Shown: in pieces, positions 17,718-26,006 of the stretch
Position numbering within the stretch: position 1 is the stretch's first letter
How the letters are laid out: each line of letters opens with the position of its first letter
Source of the DNA: Alphaproteobacteria bacterium
Lineage (GTDB): Bacteria > Pseudomonadota > Alphaproteobacteria > Micropepsales > Micropepsaceae
NCBI GenBank assembly: GCA_013389115.1
Contig: JACADY010000079.1
Span: 1 to 43,366 of the forward strand
Reading direction: 5' to 3'
DNA length: 43,366 nt
The notes under the pieces: generated by a model
The model's database searches: none
What the model saw: the letters and a program-made list of their open reading frames with translations, nothing else
Told to the model about the DNA's origin: nothing
Translations under genes and position numbers: made by a program

Positions 17718-18944
17718 TCAAGTCCTCGCTACAGAGGCATGCGAGAAGCAGGCGAGGTTGAGTGCGATCAGCCTCGCCAGCGTTTCGGCGATCTCTTTGC
17801 CGGCCTGTTCCCGGGATGTCCCGGCCTTCCTCAAGCCTTGCGCCAACTCTTCCACCGTGGTGCGCCCGTCGATGCTTCGAATGATGGCCGGGGCAAGCGG
17901 CGGCATGGGGACGCTGAGGCGGAACCCGTCAAAGCTTCCGCCAAGGCGGCCGCTTTGCGCGATCGCCCGGGCGAGGGCCTCGGCAATGGGTTCGCGCAGG
18001 ACCGGGGTTAGGTCGGGGGCATAGAGGGCGGTTGCGGCCGACCCGTCCTTTGGCGCTGCATAAAACACATGGGTCTTGAGGTTGCCCGCGACCATTTCCG
18101 CAATCGCACCGCGTTTTTCGGGCGTCAGGGCCTTGAGCTGAGGAAATGCTTCGCCGAGATAGGTCTCCGGCGCATAGCGCGCCGGCGCGATGAAGCTGAC
18201 ATGGCGCAAATCCGCGCCATCGAGCAGGGTGAAAATCTCAGGTACCGTATAGGCTTGGTCTATCGGGTTGAGAAGCAAATCGAAAAGACCGGCCTCGCCG
18301 CCATTCAGGTGATCCGCGACGAAGGGATTGCGCTTGAGGGCGTTCGTCGGGGGCAGGCTCCCCAGCAATCGCCGCGCTTGTTCAAGGCGCTTCGCCGCCG
18401 GCTCGGAAACGGGCGCCACCTCCTTCAATATCGTTTGCGCCTCATAGACGCCGCTGCGCCCGAGGCGCCCATAGAGCATGAGGCCGAGTCCACCTGAGGG
18501 GGCAAGGCATTGCCGCAAGGCCGAAAGTCCACGCGCGGGTTCCGGCAGGTGGTGCAAGACACCGCAGCAATCGATGTAGTCGAATTTTCCAAGACTTGGC
18601 GCATCGAGCAGAGACCCCGTCTCAAAGCGGATGCTGTCGAGGCCGCGCCGCGCCGCCCGCGCTTCGGCGATCTTCCGGCTGGCCGTGGACAGATCGAGGT
18701 ATACAATCTCGGCGGGGGTTCCGGTCCAGGCGAGATGCTGGGCGAGCTGGATGCAGCCATCCCCTGTGCCGCCGCCGGCGATGAGCGCGCGAAAGGGCTT
18801 CGACCAGTCGCGCCGGCCGCCAAAGAGATAGTGATCGATCTCGGCAAGGTGGCTGGGCGAACCCGTGACGAGACGGCGGTCCTCTTCGGCGGGATCGCGG
18901 GCGGGGTAGGGGAAGGCTTCGTACTGGTCGCGGATGAGGTCCAT
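17718..18944 (-). CDS. SAM-dependent methyltransferase with C-terminal winged-helix-like domain
   Basis: A 408-residue cytoplasmic enzyme. Residues 1-22 (IRDQYEAFPYPARDPAEE) are a conserved lead-in of a distinct class I methyltransferase group. The SAM-binding Rossmann motif is RALIAGGGTGDGCIQLAQ (about 51-68), followed by IVYLDLSTASRKIAEARA and FDYIDCCGVLHHLPEP. A middle helical region (about 190-300) contains NPIDQAYTVPEIFTLLDGADL. The last 60 residues (PAIIRSIDGRTTVEELAQGL ... LIALNLACF) look like a PqqD-type or winged-helix segment. The plan recalls rickettsial protein-lysine methyltransferases; that is inference, and the substrate is unknown. Confidence 0.8.
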   Translation of the reverse strand: MDLIRDQYEAFPYPARDPAEEDRRLVTGSPSHLAEIDHYLFGGRRDWSKPFRALIAGGGTGDGCIQLAQHLAWTGTPAEIVYLDLSTASRKIAEARAARRGLDSIRFETGSLLDAPSLGKFDYIDCCGVLHHLPEPARGLSALRQCLAPSGGLGLMLYGRLGRSGVYEAQTILKEVAPVSEPAAKRLEQARRLLGSLPPTNALKRNPFVADHLNGGEAGLFDLLLNPIDQAYTVPEIFTLLDGADLRHVSFIAPARYAPETYLGEAFPQLKALTPEKRGAIAEMVAGNLKTHVFYAAPKDGSAATALYAPDLTPVLREPIAEALARAIAQSGRLGGSFDGFRLSVPMPPLAPAIIRSIDGRTTVEELAQGLRKAGTSREQAGKEIAETLARLIALNLACFSHASVART

Positions 18945-19003
18945 GCCGCCCTTTTAGGGCCGGATCACGAACCGGTCATCCCCGATCCCGACAGCGCAGC
19001 AGA

Positions 19004-19555
19004 TTATTCGACGATACGCCAGGTGCCGTCGGACTGACGGCAGGCGACGCCTTGGGCCGTCTGACGGCGGCCGTCGATGTAGATGGTCTGCGTGTATTCG
19101 CGGCATGTGCCCCGATATGACCCCTCATACTCGTCATAGCTGCGGATGGGTTCCACCCAGCCGTAATTGCGCGAACGAGGATTTTCCCAGCGATAACGCT
19201 GGCCGGGTTCGCCATATTCATAGGCGCGGTAATAGGCGTCGGCCGCATAGTAGCGGTCCTCGCATTGCAGGTTCTGGGTAATGCGGTTGCCCGCAAAGCC
19301 GCCGATCAGGGCGCCGAAGATGGCGGCCGCGTCGCGGCCAGAGCCCTTGCCGAACTGTCCGCCGATCGCGCCGCCGATGACGGCGCCGAGGATGGTGCCG
19401 ACGATCTCCTCATTGTCGAAATCCTCGCGGCAGTCCCCGTCGTAGTAGCGGCCATCATCGTAATACTCACCGCGATGCCCCGCCGCGGCCGGCGCAGCGA
19501 TTGCGCCGAGGGCGAGCACAGAGGCGCTGGCGAGGGCGAGGAGTTTCTTCAGCAT
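19004..19555 (-). CDS. Glycine-zipper outer-membrane-type protein
   Basis: A 183-residue exported protein. The signal peptide (MLKKLLALASASVLALGAIAAPAAA) has no lipobox cysteine, so it is probably not a lipoprotein. After a Tyr/Asp-rich stretch comes a glycine-zipper 2TM segment at about residues 50-90 (VGTILGAVIGGAIGGQFGKG ... GALIGGFAGN), as in the 17-kDa surface antigen/SlyB group. The C-terminal part (YRGTCREYTQTIYIDGRRQ, then GVACRQSDGTWRIVE) matches the tail of that family, with a likely disulfide. Start ATG 19555 has AAGGAG six bases upstream. Likely an envelope structural or stress protein. Confidence 0.87.
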   Translation of the reverse strand: MLKKLLALASASVLALGAIAAPAAAGHRGEYYDDGRYYDGDCREDFDNEEIVGTILGAVIGGAIGGQFGKGSGRDAAAIFGALIGGFAGNRITQNLQCEDRYYAADAYYRAYEYGEPGQRYRWENPRSRNYGWVEPIRSYDEYEGSYRGTCREYTQTIYIDGRRQTAQGVACRQSDGTWRIVE

Positions 19556-19698
19556 CGGGGGCTCCTTCTGGGCGTTTCCCGGCGAGCGATCCGCTTGCCC
19601 AGGCAAGGCCAAAGCATCGGACGCGACGATGAACGCGGCCGGCTGAACCCGATATGAACGGCGAAGCGCCCTGAAGCCCGCTCAAAACGTGCGCGTCA

Positions 19699-20298
19699 TC
19701 ACGAAGGCGTGCGCTGGGAGAGCTGTGCGGCGAGGCTGCCGCGCAGGCGGGGCATGTTCTTGAACTCGACCGCGATCCCATGCTCGTGGTGGCGAACGAC
19801 GCGGCCGATCGACTTGCCCACCGTGACATTGCTGCCCAAGGGCGGCCGCGCGGTCGTCTCCAGCGAAATGCCCGAGATCGAGAGATCGAGAATGCGGCAA
19901 TGCGCCTCGGTGCCGTCCTCGAGCGTGAGCGGTGTCGTGCCCTCGCCGGGCACGCGTTCATGCCGGCGCAAGTCCTCCGGATCGCTCGGAATGCGATTGG
20001 TGAGGACCATCAGGCTTTCGATGATCTTCTCGCGCTTGACGGCGGGCGCCTTCAACTCCACCGCGAAACCGCTTTCGTGACTGCGCACGACGCGACCCTC
20101 AAGACGGCCAAGCTGGTCGAGATAGATGATAACCGTCGTTCCGGATTCCGGGCGAATGGCTGACGCGATGGAAAGTCCGCCGCCCGAAATGTCGATGACC
20201 TGGCCCGTATGCTCCTGGCCATCCGGCAACATGAAGCGCAAGCGCAATTCGAGCTTTACGCGCTTGTATTTCCGCTGTTCCTGCGCCGTTGCGCTCAC
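19699..20298 (-). CDS. Tandem PilZ-domain protein
   Basis: A 199-residue cytoplasmic protein with two PilZ domains, the receptor module for cyclic di-GMP. Domain 1 (about residues 8-95) has the RKYKR motif and DISGGG; domain 2 (about 107-195) has RRHER and DLSISG. Both therefore keep the RxxxR and [DN]xSxxG ligand-binding motifs. No output domain is attached, so it probably acts by binding a partner. Start is GTG 20298 with GGGAG six bases upstream; the nearby ATG runs into a stop. No cyclase or flagellar gene is adjacent. Confidence 0.88.
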   Translation of the reverse strand: MSATAQEQRKYKRVKLELRLRFMLPDGQEHTGQVIDISGGGLSIASAIRPESGTTVIIYLDQLGRLEGRVVRSHESGFAVELKAPAVKREKIIESLMVLTNRIPSDPEDLRRHERVPGEGTTPLTLEDGTEAHCRILDLSISGISLETTARPPLGSNVTVGKSIGRVVRHHEHGIAVEFKNMPRLRGSLAAQLSQRTPS

Positions 20299-20520
20299 CG
20301 CATGCTCCCATGGCCGTGCTCGGCGTGACGTTGCGTCACGCGCGTGCGGCGTTAAGGATATGCCTCATCCGGTAAACAACATGTTGAATTCTGGCAGGCG
20401 GACGCGGTTGCAGGGGTGCTTGCCCCCGTGTAGTCAAGGTTCCCATAAAGGAAAAACCTGGCCTGCCAAGCGGCCGCAATACGGGCGCGCGCATCCAAGG
20501 AATAAGAGCGAGGCAACCTC

Positions 20521-22179
20521 ATGAAGGCGTATGACTATATCATTGTGGGCGGCGGCAGTGCCGGTTGCGTGCTTGCGAACCGTCTGAGCGCAGATCCGGG
20601 CAACGAAGTTCTGCTTCTGGAGGCAGGACCCAAGGACAAGAGCGTCCTCATCCATATGCCGGCAGGCGTGGGGCGCCTCCTCAGCCAGAAATCGAAGTTC
20701 AATTGGTGGTTCGACACCGAGGGGCAGCAGCATCTCGACAATCGCAAGCTCTATTGGCCGCGCGGCAAGACGCTTGGCGGATCGTCCTCGATCAACGGGA
20801 TGATCTATATCCGCGGCCATGCGCGCGACTATGACATGTGGCGCCAGATGGGTCTTGAAGGCTGGGGGTTTGCCGATGTGCTGCCCTATTTCAAGCGCTC
20901 GGAGGGCAACCAGAACGGCGATGACGATTTCCATGGCGGCGAAGGGCCTCTTGCCGTCTCGAATGGCGAATCCGGTAATCCCCTGTTCCGCGCCTATATC
21001 GAGGCGGGGCGCGAAGCGGGCTTTCCCGTCACCAAGGACTTCAATGGGTATCAGCAGGAAGGCTTTGGCCCCTATCAGCTGACCATCAAGGACGGCAAAC
21101 GCTGGAGCGCGGCTGCCGCCTTCCTGCAACCGGTGCTCGGGCGCGCCAATCTCACGATCGCGTGCGAAGCCATGACGACGCGCGTCCTGTTCGAGCGCAA
21201 CCGCGCGGTCGCTGTCGAATATGTTCAACGCGGCCAAAAGATCCAGGTGCGCGCCGAACGCGAGATCATCGTCTGCGGCGGCGCCGTTCAATCGCCGCAG
21301 ATCCTCATGCTGTCCGGGGTCGGGCCGGCCGACTATCTGCGCAAGTTCGATATCCCTGTCACCGCGGACGTGCCCGGCGTCGGACAAAATCTGCAAGACC
21401 ATCTCGATGCGATCGTCGCCTATGAGTGCCTGCAGCCGATCACGCTCTTCAAACATGCAAGCTCTGTCCTTGCGCAATTGCGCACGGGCATGGCCTATAG
21501 TTTTTTCCGCAAAGGGGCAGGGCGGCTCAACGGGCTTGAGAGCGGCGCCTTCCTCAAGACGCGCCCGGAACTCGAGGTTCCCGACATCCAGATCCATCTC
21601 GTCGGCGCGGTCATGATCGACCACGGCAAGGTGAAGAGCGACCGGCACGGCTTTACCGCGCATGTTTGCCAGTTGCGACCCGACAGCCGGGGCCATATCG
21701 GGCTCAAATCGGCAGACTATCGCGATCCGCCGCTGATCCAACCGAACTATCTTGCAACCGAGAACGACCGGCGCACGATGCGCGAAGGCATCCGGATCTG
21801 CCGGCGCGTTTTTGCCCAGAAGGCGTTCGAGCCCTATCTGGGGCCGGAGCTGCGCCCGGGCGCGCAATTCCAGTCCGACGGCGATATCGATGGCTATATC
21901 CGCCGCACAGCCGAGACCATCTATCATCCCGTCGGTACCTGCAAAATGGGGCATGATCCCATGGCCGTGGTCGATGGCGCCCTCCGCGTCAGGGGGGTCG
22001 AGGGGTTGCGGGTGGTCGATGCCTCAGTCATGCCGACGCTGGTGGGGGGCAATACGAATGCGCCCACGATCATGATCGCGGAAAAGGCCGCCGACATGAT
22101 CCTCGGCAAGAAGCCGCCCATGCCCATCGATCGACGGGTCGCGGAGGACGGTACCCGGCAGCCTGTTGCAGCGCAGTGA
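20521..22179 (+). CDS. GMC-family FAD oxidoreductase (choline/alcohol dehydrogenase-like)
   Basis: A 552-residue glucose-methanol-choline flavoenzyme oxidising an alcohol to an aldehyde. YIIVGGGSAGCVLANRLS binds FAD at residues 6-23, RGKTLGGSSSINGMIYIRG is the first GMC signature (about 81-99) and GGAVQSPQILMLSGVGP the second (about 257-273). The active-site histidine lies in TIYHPVGTCKMG and the partner asparagine in GGNTNAPTIMIAEKAADMI. It is close to BetA but longer-chain or polyol alcohols are equally likely, because no betB or betI neighbour exists. It is monocistronic, with a free region upstream. Confidence 0.93.
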   Translation: MKAYDYIIVGGGSAGCVLANRLSADPGNEVLLLEAGPKDKSVLIHMPAGVGRLLSQKSKFNWWFDTEGQQHLDNRKLYWPRGKTLGGSSSINGMIYIRGHARDYDMWRQMGLEGWGFADVLPYFKRSEGNQNGDDDFHGGEGPLAVSNGESGNPLFRAYIEAGREAGFPVTKDFNGYQQEGFGPYQLTIKDGKRWSAAAAFLQPVLGRANLTIACEAMTTRVLFERNRAVAVEYVQRGQKIQVRAEREIIVCGGAVQSPQILMLSGVGPADYLRKFDIPVTADVPGVGQNLQDHLDAIVAYECLQPITLFKHASSVLAQLRTGMAYSFFRKGAGRLNGLESGAFLKTRPELEVPDIQIHLVGAVMIDHGKVKSDRHGFTAHVCQLRPDSRGHIGLKSADYRDPPLIQPNYLATENDRRTMREGIRICRRVFAQKAFEPYLGPELRPGAQFQSDGDIDGYIRRTAETIYHPVGTCKMGHDPMAVVDGALRVRGVEGLRVVDASVMPTLVGGNTNAPTIMIAEKAADMILGKKPPMPIDRRVAEDGTRQPVAAQ

Positions 22180-22308
22180 CCAATCGGCTTCAGTCGCGCG
22201 CTTAACGCAGCCTTCACGGGCGCTCCTTAAGACTTTAACTTGGATGGCCCGCGGAAATAGTCATAACGTTGGAATCAATTGCGTCGTCGCGCTGGGCGGG
22301 AGTTGTTT

Positions 22309-22635
22309 ATGGTTCGTCGCATCGGAATGGCCGGGATTGCCGTCATCTCCCTTTTGGGGGTGAGCGAAGTCGCGGCCCAGGACATTACCCGTGACCTGGA
22401 GCGCGGCTCGGCAAGCGATCTGATTACCTTTGAGCGCTGGTGCGCGGATATTGCTAAGCTCACCGAGGAGCGTTGCGGCCAGAAGCTGAAGCCGGACTAC
22501 GATGAATTCGTCGTCTACCGGGAAACAATTGAACGGTATGAAGGTGAATTCTCGCGGCAAAAGCGCGATACGCGCGAGCTGCGCGAGCGGCTGGAAACGC
22601 AGGATACGCTTCTGCCCGGGACTTATCCCCAATAA
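22309..22635 (+). CDS. Small exported hypothetical protein
   Basis: A 108-residue product with a signal peptide (MVRRIGMAGIAVISLLGVSEVAA, cleavage about residue 23) and a short charged, mostly helical mature part with two cysteines (ERWCADIAKLTEERCGQKL) twelve residues apart. Toward the C-terminus, ETIERYEGEFSRQKRDTRELRERLE could form a short coiled coil. Start ATG 22309 has GGGAG about 6 bases upstream. A strong terminator follows at 22670-22694. Family not recognised; probably periplasmic. Confidence 0.75.
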   Translation: MVRRIGMAGIAVISLLGVSEVAAQDITRDLERGSASDLITFERWCADIAKLTEERCGQKLKPDYDEFVVYRETIERYEGEFSRQKRDTRELRERLETQDTLLPGTYPQ

Positions 22636-22669
22636 GGACGCCGTCCCCGCGTTAATGCTATTCAACGTC

Positions 22670-22694
22670 AAGGCCGCCCTTGAGGCGGCCTTTT
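22670..22694 (+). terminator. Rho-independent terminator
   Basis: Stem AAGGCCGCC/GGCGGCCTT (9 pairs) with a CTTGA loop and T-tract TTTT, 35 bases after the stop of the small exported protein gene. On the opposite strand the stem is not followed by a T run, so it mainly serves plus-strand transcription. Confidence 0.85.
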
Positions 22695-22725
22695 CGCGTT
22701 CTCAGCCCGAAAGGCCTGGTTCGTC

Positions 22726-23415
22726 TCAAACGGAGGGGCTGGGCTGTGTTCCCATGAGGCCTGCCAGGCCTTCGTCGGCGATGAGGGGCGAGTTGTGACC
22801 CGGAGCGGATTTGTCCTCGCGGGATACGACCAGGCGCAGATAGGGGACCCGTCCTGGCGGCCGGGGTCCTTGAGCCGGAGGCTGCGGGCCGTTTTGGTCG
22901 AAATCGACGCCCGCCGCCATCGCCGGATTGCGGATCAGATCGGCGGAAACGACCCATTGGTTGGTGAGCTTGCGCTCCCCAAGCGCCATCACGGGGTCAA
23001 GCGGGGTGAAGCTGCCAAGCAGGCGGGTGACGCCGCCGCGCGAATCCGCGATCGGCAAAGCGAGGATCTCGGTGCGCAGGGTGCGGTGGTCATGCGTCTC
23101 GGCGATCGCATAGATGACCGCGGGCGAGAGCGAGGTCAGCGCTGCTTCCAGCGTCTCGCGGACCTGGCGCTCGGACGAGCCCGTCCACATCGAGAGGAAA
23201 TTCAGCTCGCGCAATTCGCGCCCGAAGAGCCAGCAAAGGCGCGTTCCCGCAAGCGTGAAGGTCATGCGGTTGCGCGCATGGCGGTCGAGGATGAAGAGGT
23301 CGGGGAGAATTCTCTTGATCGCGCGCGGATCGATATCGGCGCGGGCCGGGATCGGCCGCTCGCCCTTCAGCTTCGTCCAGTAACCCAGCAGCAGCTCGGT
23401 GTTCCGATGACGCAT
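22726..23415 (-). CDS. PAS domain protein (PAS_5-like)
   Basis: A 229-residue cytoplasmic protein. Residues 1-160 form a PAS_5-type sensor domain common in Alphaproteobacteria: LLLGYWTKLKGERPIPARADIDP, then ILPDLFILDR, FTLAGTRLCWLFGRELRELNFLSMW and the late strand TRLLGSFTPL. No kinase, cyclase or DNA-binding domain is attached; the C-terminal 60 residues are Pro-rich and low in structure. The start follows from where the PAS_5 family begins (ATG 23415); the open frame extends further upstream without similarity. Ligand unknown. Confidence 0.83.
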   Translation of the reverse strand: MRHRNTELLLGYWTKLKGERPIPARADIDPRAIKRILPDLFILDRHARNRMTFTLAGTRLCWLFGRELRELNFLSMWTGSSERQVRETLEAALTSLSPAVIYAIAETHDHRTLRTEILALPIADSRGGVTRLLGSFTPLDPVMALGERKLTNQWVVSADLIRNPAMAAGVDFDQNGPQPPAQGPRPPGRVPYLRLVVSREDKSAPGHNSPLIADEGLAGLMGTQPSPSV

Positions 23416-23507
23416 GCTGTAACCCCCAAAATCCAACCCAACTCGTTCTGTTCCATCCCGGATCACCCGGACGTTCACCCGTGTTAACGGAGCACGGCCC
23501 GTGCCAG

Positions 23508-24287
23508 TCAGTCGCGCCGTCCCCAGGGACCTTCCCGGCGATAGGGCACTGGTGTGCGCTGCTGCTGTTGTCCTTGATCGCGGGGCGGCCGTGCCGGGGC
23601 AAAAAGTGGAATGTCCCGACCCTTCAGCATGGGCGTCAGGAGGATTCCGGCCGCAAAACCGCCAATATGCGCCCACCAGGCGACGCCCGGCTTATCCGGC
23701 GGGGTCATCGCGGCATTGACGAGCTGCAGGACCAAGTAAAAGCCGAGGATCGCGACGGCGGGAAGGCGCACGATCTGCACGAAAAAGCCGAAAAAGAGCA
23801 GCGTGTATACATGCGCCCGCGGATAAAGCAGGAGATAGGCACCCAAGACGCCCGAAATCGCGCCCGAAGCGCCGATCATGGGGATGGTCGAGCCCGGGTC
23901 GGTCAATCCCTGAGCCAGGGCGGCCGCCACACCGCAGGCAAGGTAAAAGGCGATGAAGCGGAACCACCCCATCGCATCCTCGATGTTGTTCCCGAAAATC
24001 CACAGATAGAGCATGTTGCCGGCAATGTGCAGGATGCCGCCATGCAGGAACATGGAGCTGAACAAGGTCAGCTCGGCCGGGATCGTGCGGATGTTGAGGG
24101 GCAGTTCAGCGTCGGTGAAGAAGCGGGCGGGAATGAAGCCAAGACCAACCGTGACCTCAAAGGCGGCGGCTTCTCCCCGGGCTTCGAGCGACAGCTGCCA
24201 GAGAAAGACAAGCACGCAGATCGCAATCAGGCCGATGGTCATGATCGGCGGCGATCGGGTCGGGTTGTCGTCGTAAAGCGGTATCAT
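23508..24287 (-). CDS. Rhomboid-family intramembrane serine protease
   Basis: A 259-residue inner-membrane protease cutting transmembrane segments. The catalytic serine is S141 in GASGAISG and the histidine H207 in AWWAHIGGFAAG; LHIAGNMLYLWIFG at about 86-99 holds the conserved asparagine of the second helix. Six or more helices are visible, then a short Pro/Gln/Arg-rich cytoplasmic tail. All active-site elements are present, so it should be active. A second, divergent rhomboid lies at 25263. Divergent from the isomerase gene, with a terminator hairpin between them. Confidence 0.93.
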   Translation of the reverse strand: MIPLYDDNPTRSPPIMTIGLIAICVLVFLWQLSLEARGEAAAFEVTVGLGFIPARFFTDAELPLNIRTIPAELTLFSSMFLHGGILHIAGNMLYLWIFGNNIEDAMGWFRFIAFYLACGVAAALAQGLTDPGSTIPMIGASGAISGVLGAYLLLYPRAHVYTLLFFGFFVQIVRLPAVAILGFYLVLQLVNAAMTPPDKPGVAWWAHIGGFAAGILLTPMLKGRDIPLFAPARPPRDQGQQQQRTPVPYRREGPWGRRD

Positions 24288-24652
24288 GAATTGGCCCCTC
24301 GTGGGACCGGTCGGTTCGGTGTCCTTGCGGGCACCCTAGCCGATATCAGCTTCCCGAGGCGAGGGGTCCTGTTCATTGACGTTCAAAAAAACGAAACGCA
24401 GGACAAAATGAAAACGGGAGAGCCGGTGCTCTCCCGTTTTCCCCCAAACTTCCCCTTCAGACTGGCGACACGGCAGTATGCGGTCGAGGCGTTGCGCAAG
24501 GGATGCAAGCACTCTCCTGCCTGGTCCCTTCGCGTTCAAGAGGCGTGCCACGCTATCCGGCCTGCAGAAACCCAAATCCGGCAATACGCTGTTCCAATGA
24601 GGGAGGAACATCCTTAACCTCAAGGCCCCGTACCGATATCGGTGTTCCCGTC
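24288..24652. other. Divergent intergenic region with terminator-like hairpin
   Basis: This 365-base stretch separates the rhomboid gene (minus) from the isomerase gene (plus). It holds the perfect 12-pair hairpin at 24411-24440. A weaker structure at about 24490-24535 pairs AAGGGA with TCCCTT. The short frames here show no family similarity. Promoters for both flanking genes presumably lie here. Confidence 0.5.
24411..24440. terminator. Perfect bidirectional terminator-like hairpin
   Basis: AAAACGGGAGAG and CTCTCCCGTTTT pair perfectly over 12 bases around CCGGTG. A four-base T run flanks the stem on both strands, so it can work in both directions. It sits between the starts of two divergent genes, where no annotated transcript should end, so it may terminate an unannotated short RNA or act as an attenuator. 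Confidence 0.7.
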
Positions 24653-25255
24653 TTGCGCAATTTCGAGATTTTCTTCGATGTCTCCTCGCCGTGGACGTAT
24701 CTCGCTTTCACGCGGGTGCTCCCTGTGCTCGCGCGCGTTCCCGCGCACACCCAGTGGCGGCCGATCCTCGTTGGTGGCGTCTTCAATGCCGTGAACAGGG
24801 AGGTCTATGACCGCAGGGCCAACCCCGACCAGCGCAAGGCAGCCTATTACAGGAAGGACCTTCAGGACTGGGCACGGCTGGCTGGGATCAAAATCGGTAA
24901 CCCGCCCCAGTTCCCGGTGCGCGCGGTCGAGGCCATGCGCTGCGTCGTGGCAGCGGAGGAAGCGGGTGCGCTCGTTCCCCTGTCAAAGGCGCTGTTCGAG
25001 GCCTATTGGGGGGATTTGCGGGACATCTCCGATCGGGCTGTTCTTGCGGAGGTCATTCGCTCCATCGGGCTCGATGCGGACGGCATTCTTGCCCGCGCCG
25101 GCGCGGCGGCGATCAAGGATCGCCTGCGGGTCAACACCGATGAACTCATCGCGCGTGGCGGCTTTGGGTCGCCCACTTTTTTCATCGATGGCGGCGATAT
25201 GTATTTCGGCAATGACCGTTTGCCGCTCGTCGAGGCGGCCTTGTGCACTCATTGA
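24653..25255 (+). CDS. 2-Hydroxychromene-2-carboxylate isomerase-like protein
   Basis: A roughly 200-residue protein of the DsbA-like/GST-kappa fold. FDVSSPWTYLAF at the N-terminus carries the serine in place of the thioredoxin CXXC, as in hydroxychromene-carboxylate isomerases. The middle helical domain has NPPQFPVRAVEAMR, and the C-terminal ARGGFGSPTFFIDGGDMYFGNDRLPLVEAAL is the family signature. In characterised members it acts in naphthalene-type ring breakdown with glutathione, but relatives are common without that pathway and none is here. The start is uncertain: no ATG fits the family beginning, so TTG 24653 is chosen; the first in-frame ATG is at 24503. Confidence 0.83.
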   Translation: MRNFEIFFDVSSPWTYLAFTRVLPVLARVPAHTQWRPILVGGVFNAVNREVYDRRANPDQRKAAYYRKDLQDWARLAGIKIGNPPQFPVRAVEAMRCVVAAEEAGALVPLSKALFEAYWGDLRDISDRAVLAEVIRSIGLDADGILARAGAAAIKDRLRVNTDELIARGGFGSPTFFIDGGDMYFGNDRLPLVEAALCTH

Positions 25256-25262
25256 GGCAAGC

Positions 25263-25967
25263 TTGAACGTTCGCTCTCCCCACCGGCCCGGACCGCCACC
25301 GGCCTTCAAAGCGCCCCGTATGGTGCTCGGCCTTGTCGGGGTCATCATCGGCGTTCACCTCGTGCGGCTGCTCTTGCCGCCGGCGATGGACTTCGCGCTT
25401 CAGAACTATCTCGCGCTACAGCCCTCCGCGGTCGTCTCTGGAGAAGAGGATCTGATCGAGGGGCTCGTTTCCCTTGTCGGCCACCTCTTCCTGCACGCGG
25501 ATTTGACCCATCTGACGATGAATGCGGTCTGGCTTCTCGTCGTGGGCTCGCCCATCGTTCGGCGCTTCGGCCCCGGCCGCTTCCTCACGCTTTTCTTTGC
25601 CTCGGGGATCGCGGCCGCCCTTGCCTTTGCCCTGTTCCATTTGCGGGACGGATTGGGGGCGGCGGGGGCCTCGGGGGCCATCGCCGGGCTGATGGGGGCG
25701 GCGCTGCGCATCATCGTTCCCGGGCGGTGGCCGGGGGTGCGCAACCGGCCAGTTCTTCCCCTGTCGGACCGACCTATCATTGCCGCGACAATCGCCTGGG
25801 TCGCCTTTAACGCGATCTTTGCGTTCACGACGCTTGGCCTTTCGGCGACCGGCATTGCGTGGGAGGCCCATATCGGGGGGTATTTTTTCGGGCTTCTTGC
25901 CTTTCCACTCTTCGATACGACGACTTCGCGCCGGGTCTTGAACGGAGATTTCAGAAATCCCAGATAG
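25263..25967 (+). CDS. Second rhomboid-family intramembrane protease
   Basis: A 234-residue membrane protease unlike the rhomboid at 23508. The catalytic serine is S137 in GAAGASGAIAG and the histidine H203 in WEAHIGGYFFG. HADLTHLTMNAVWLLVVG carries the second-helix asparagine. Six helices are seen, with an unusually Arg-rich link between helices 4 and 5 (PGRWPGVRNRP). The start is taken as TTG 25263 after GAGG; ATG 25320 would drop a proline-rich N-terminal 19 residues. It begins 8 bases after the isomerase stop, so the two are likely cotranscribed. Confidence 0.88.
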   Translation: MNVRSPHRPGPPPAFKAPRMVLGLVGVIIGVHLVRLLLPPAMDFALQNYLALQPSAVVSGEEDLIEGLVSLVGHLFLHADLTHLTMNAVWLLVVGSPIVRRFGPGRFLTLFFASGIAAALAFALFHLRDGLGAAGASGAIAGLMGAALRIIVPGRWPGVRNRPVLPLSDRPIIAATIAWVAFNAIFAFTTLGLSATGIAWEAHIGGYFFGLLAFPLFDTTTSRRVLNGDFRNPR

Positions 25968-26006
25968 TAACAATGGGTTTCCGCCCGCCTGTCAGGAGAA
26001 CGATCC

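Noticed and set aside
24515-24555. tRNA-like GTTCAAG stretch
   Set aside because: No matching T-stem, anticodon arm or acceptor stem can be drawn.
23481-24617. Plus-strand 378-codon frame
   Set aside because: It is antisense to the rhomboid gene and runs through a terminator hairpin; no family similarity.
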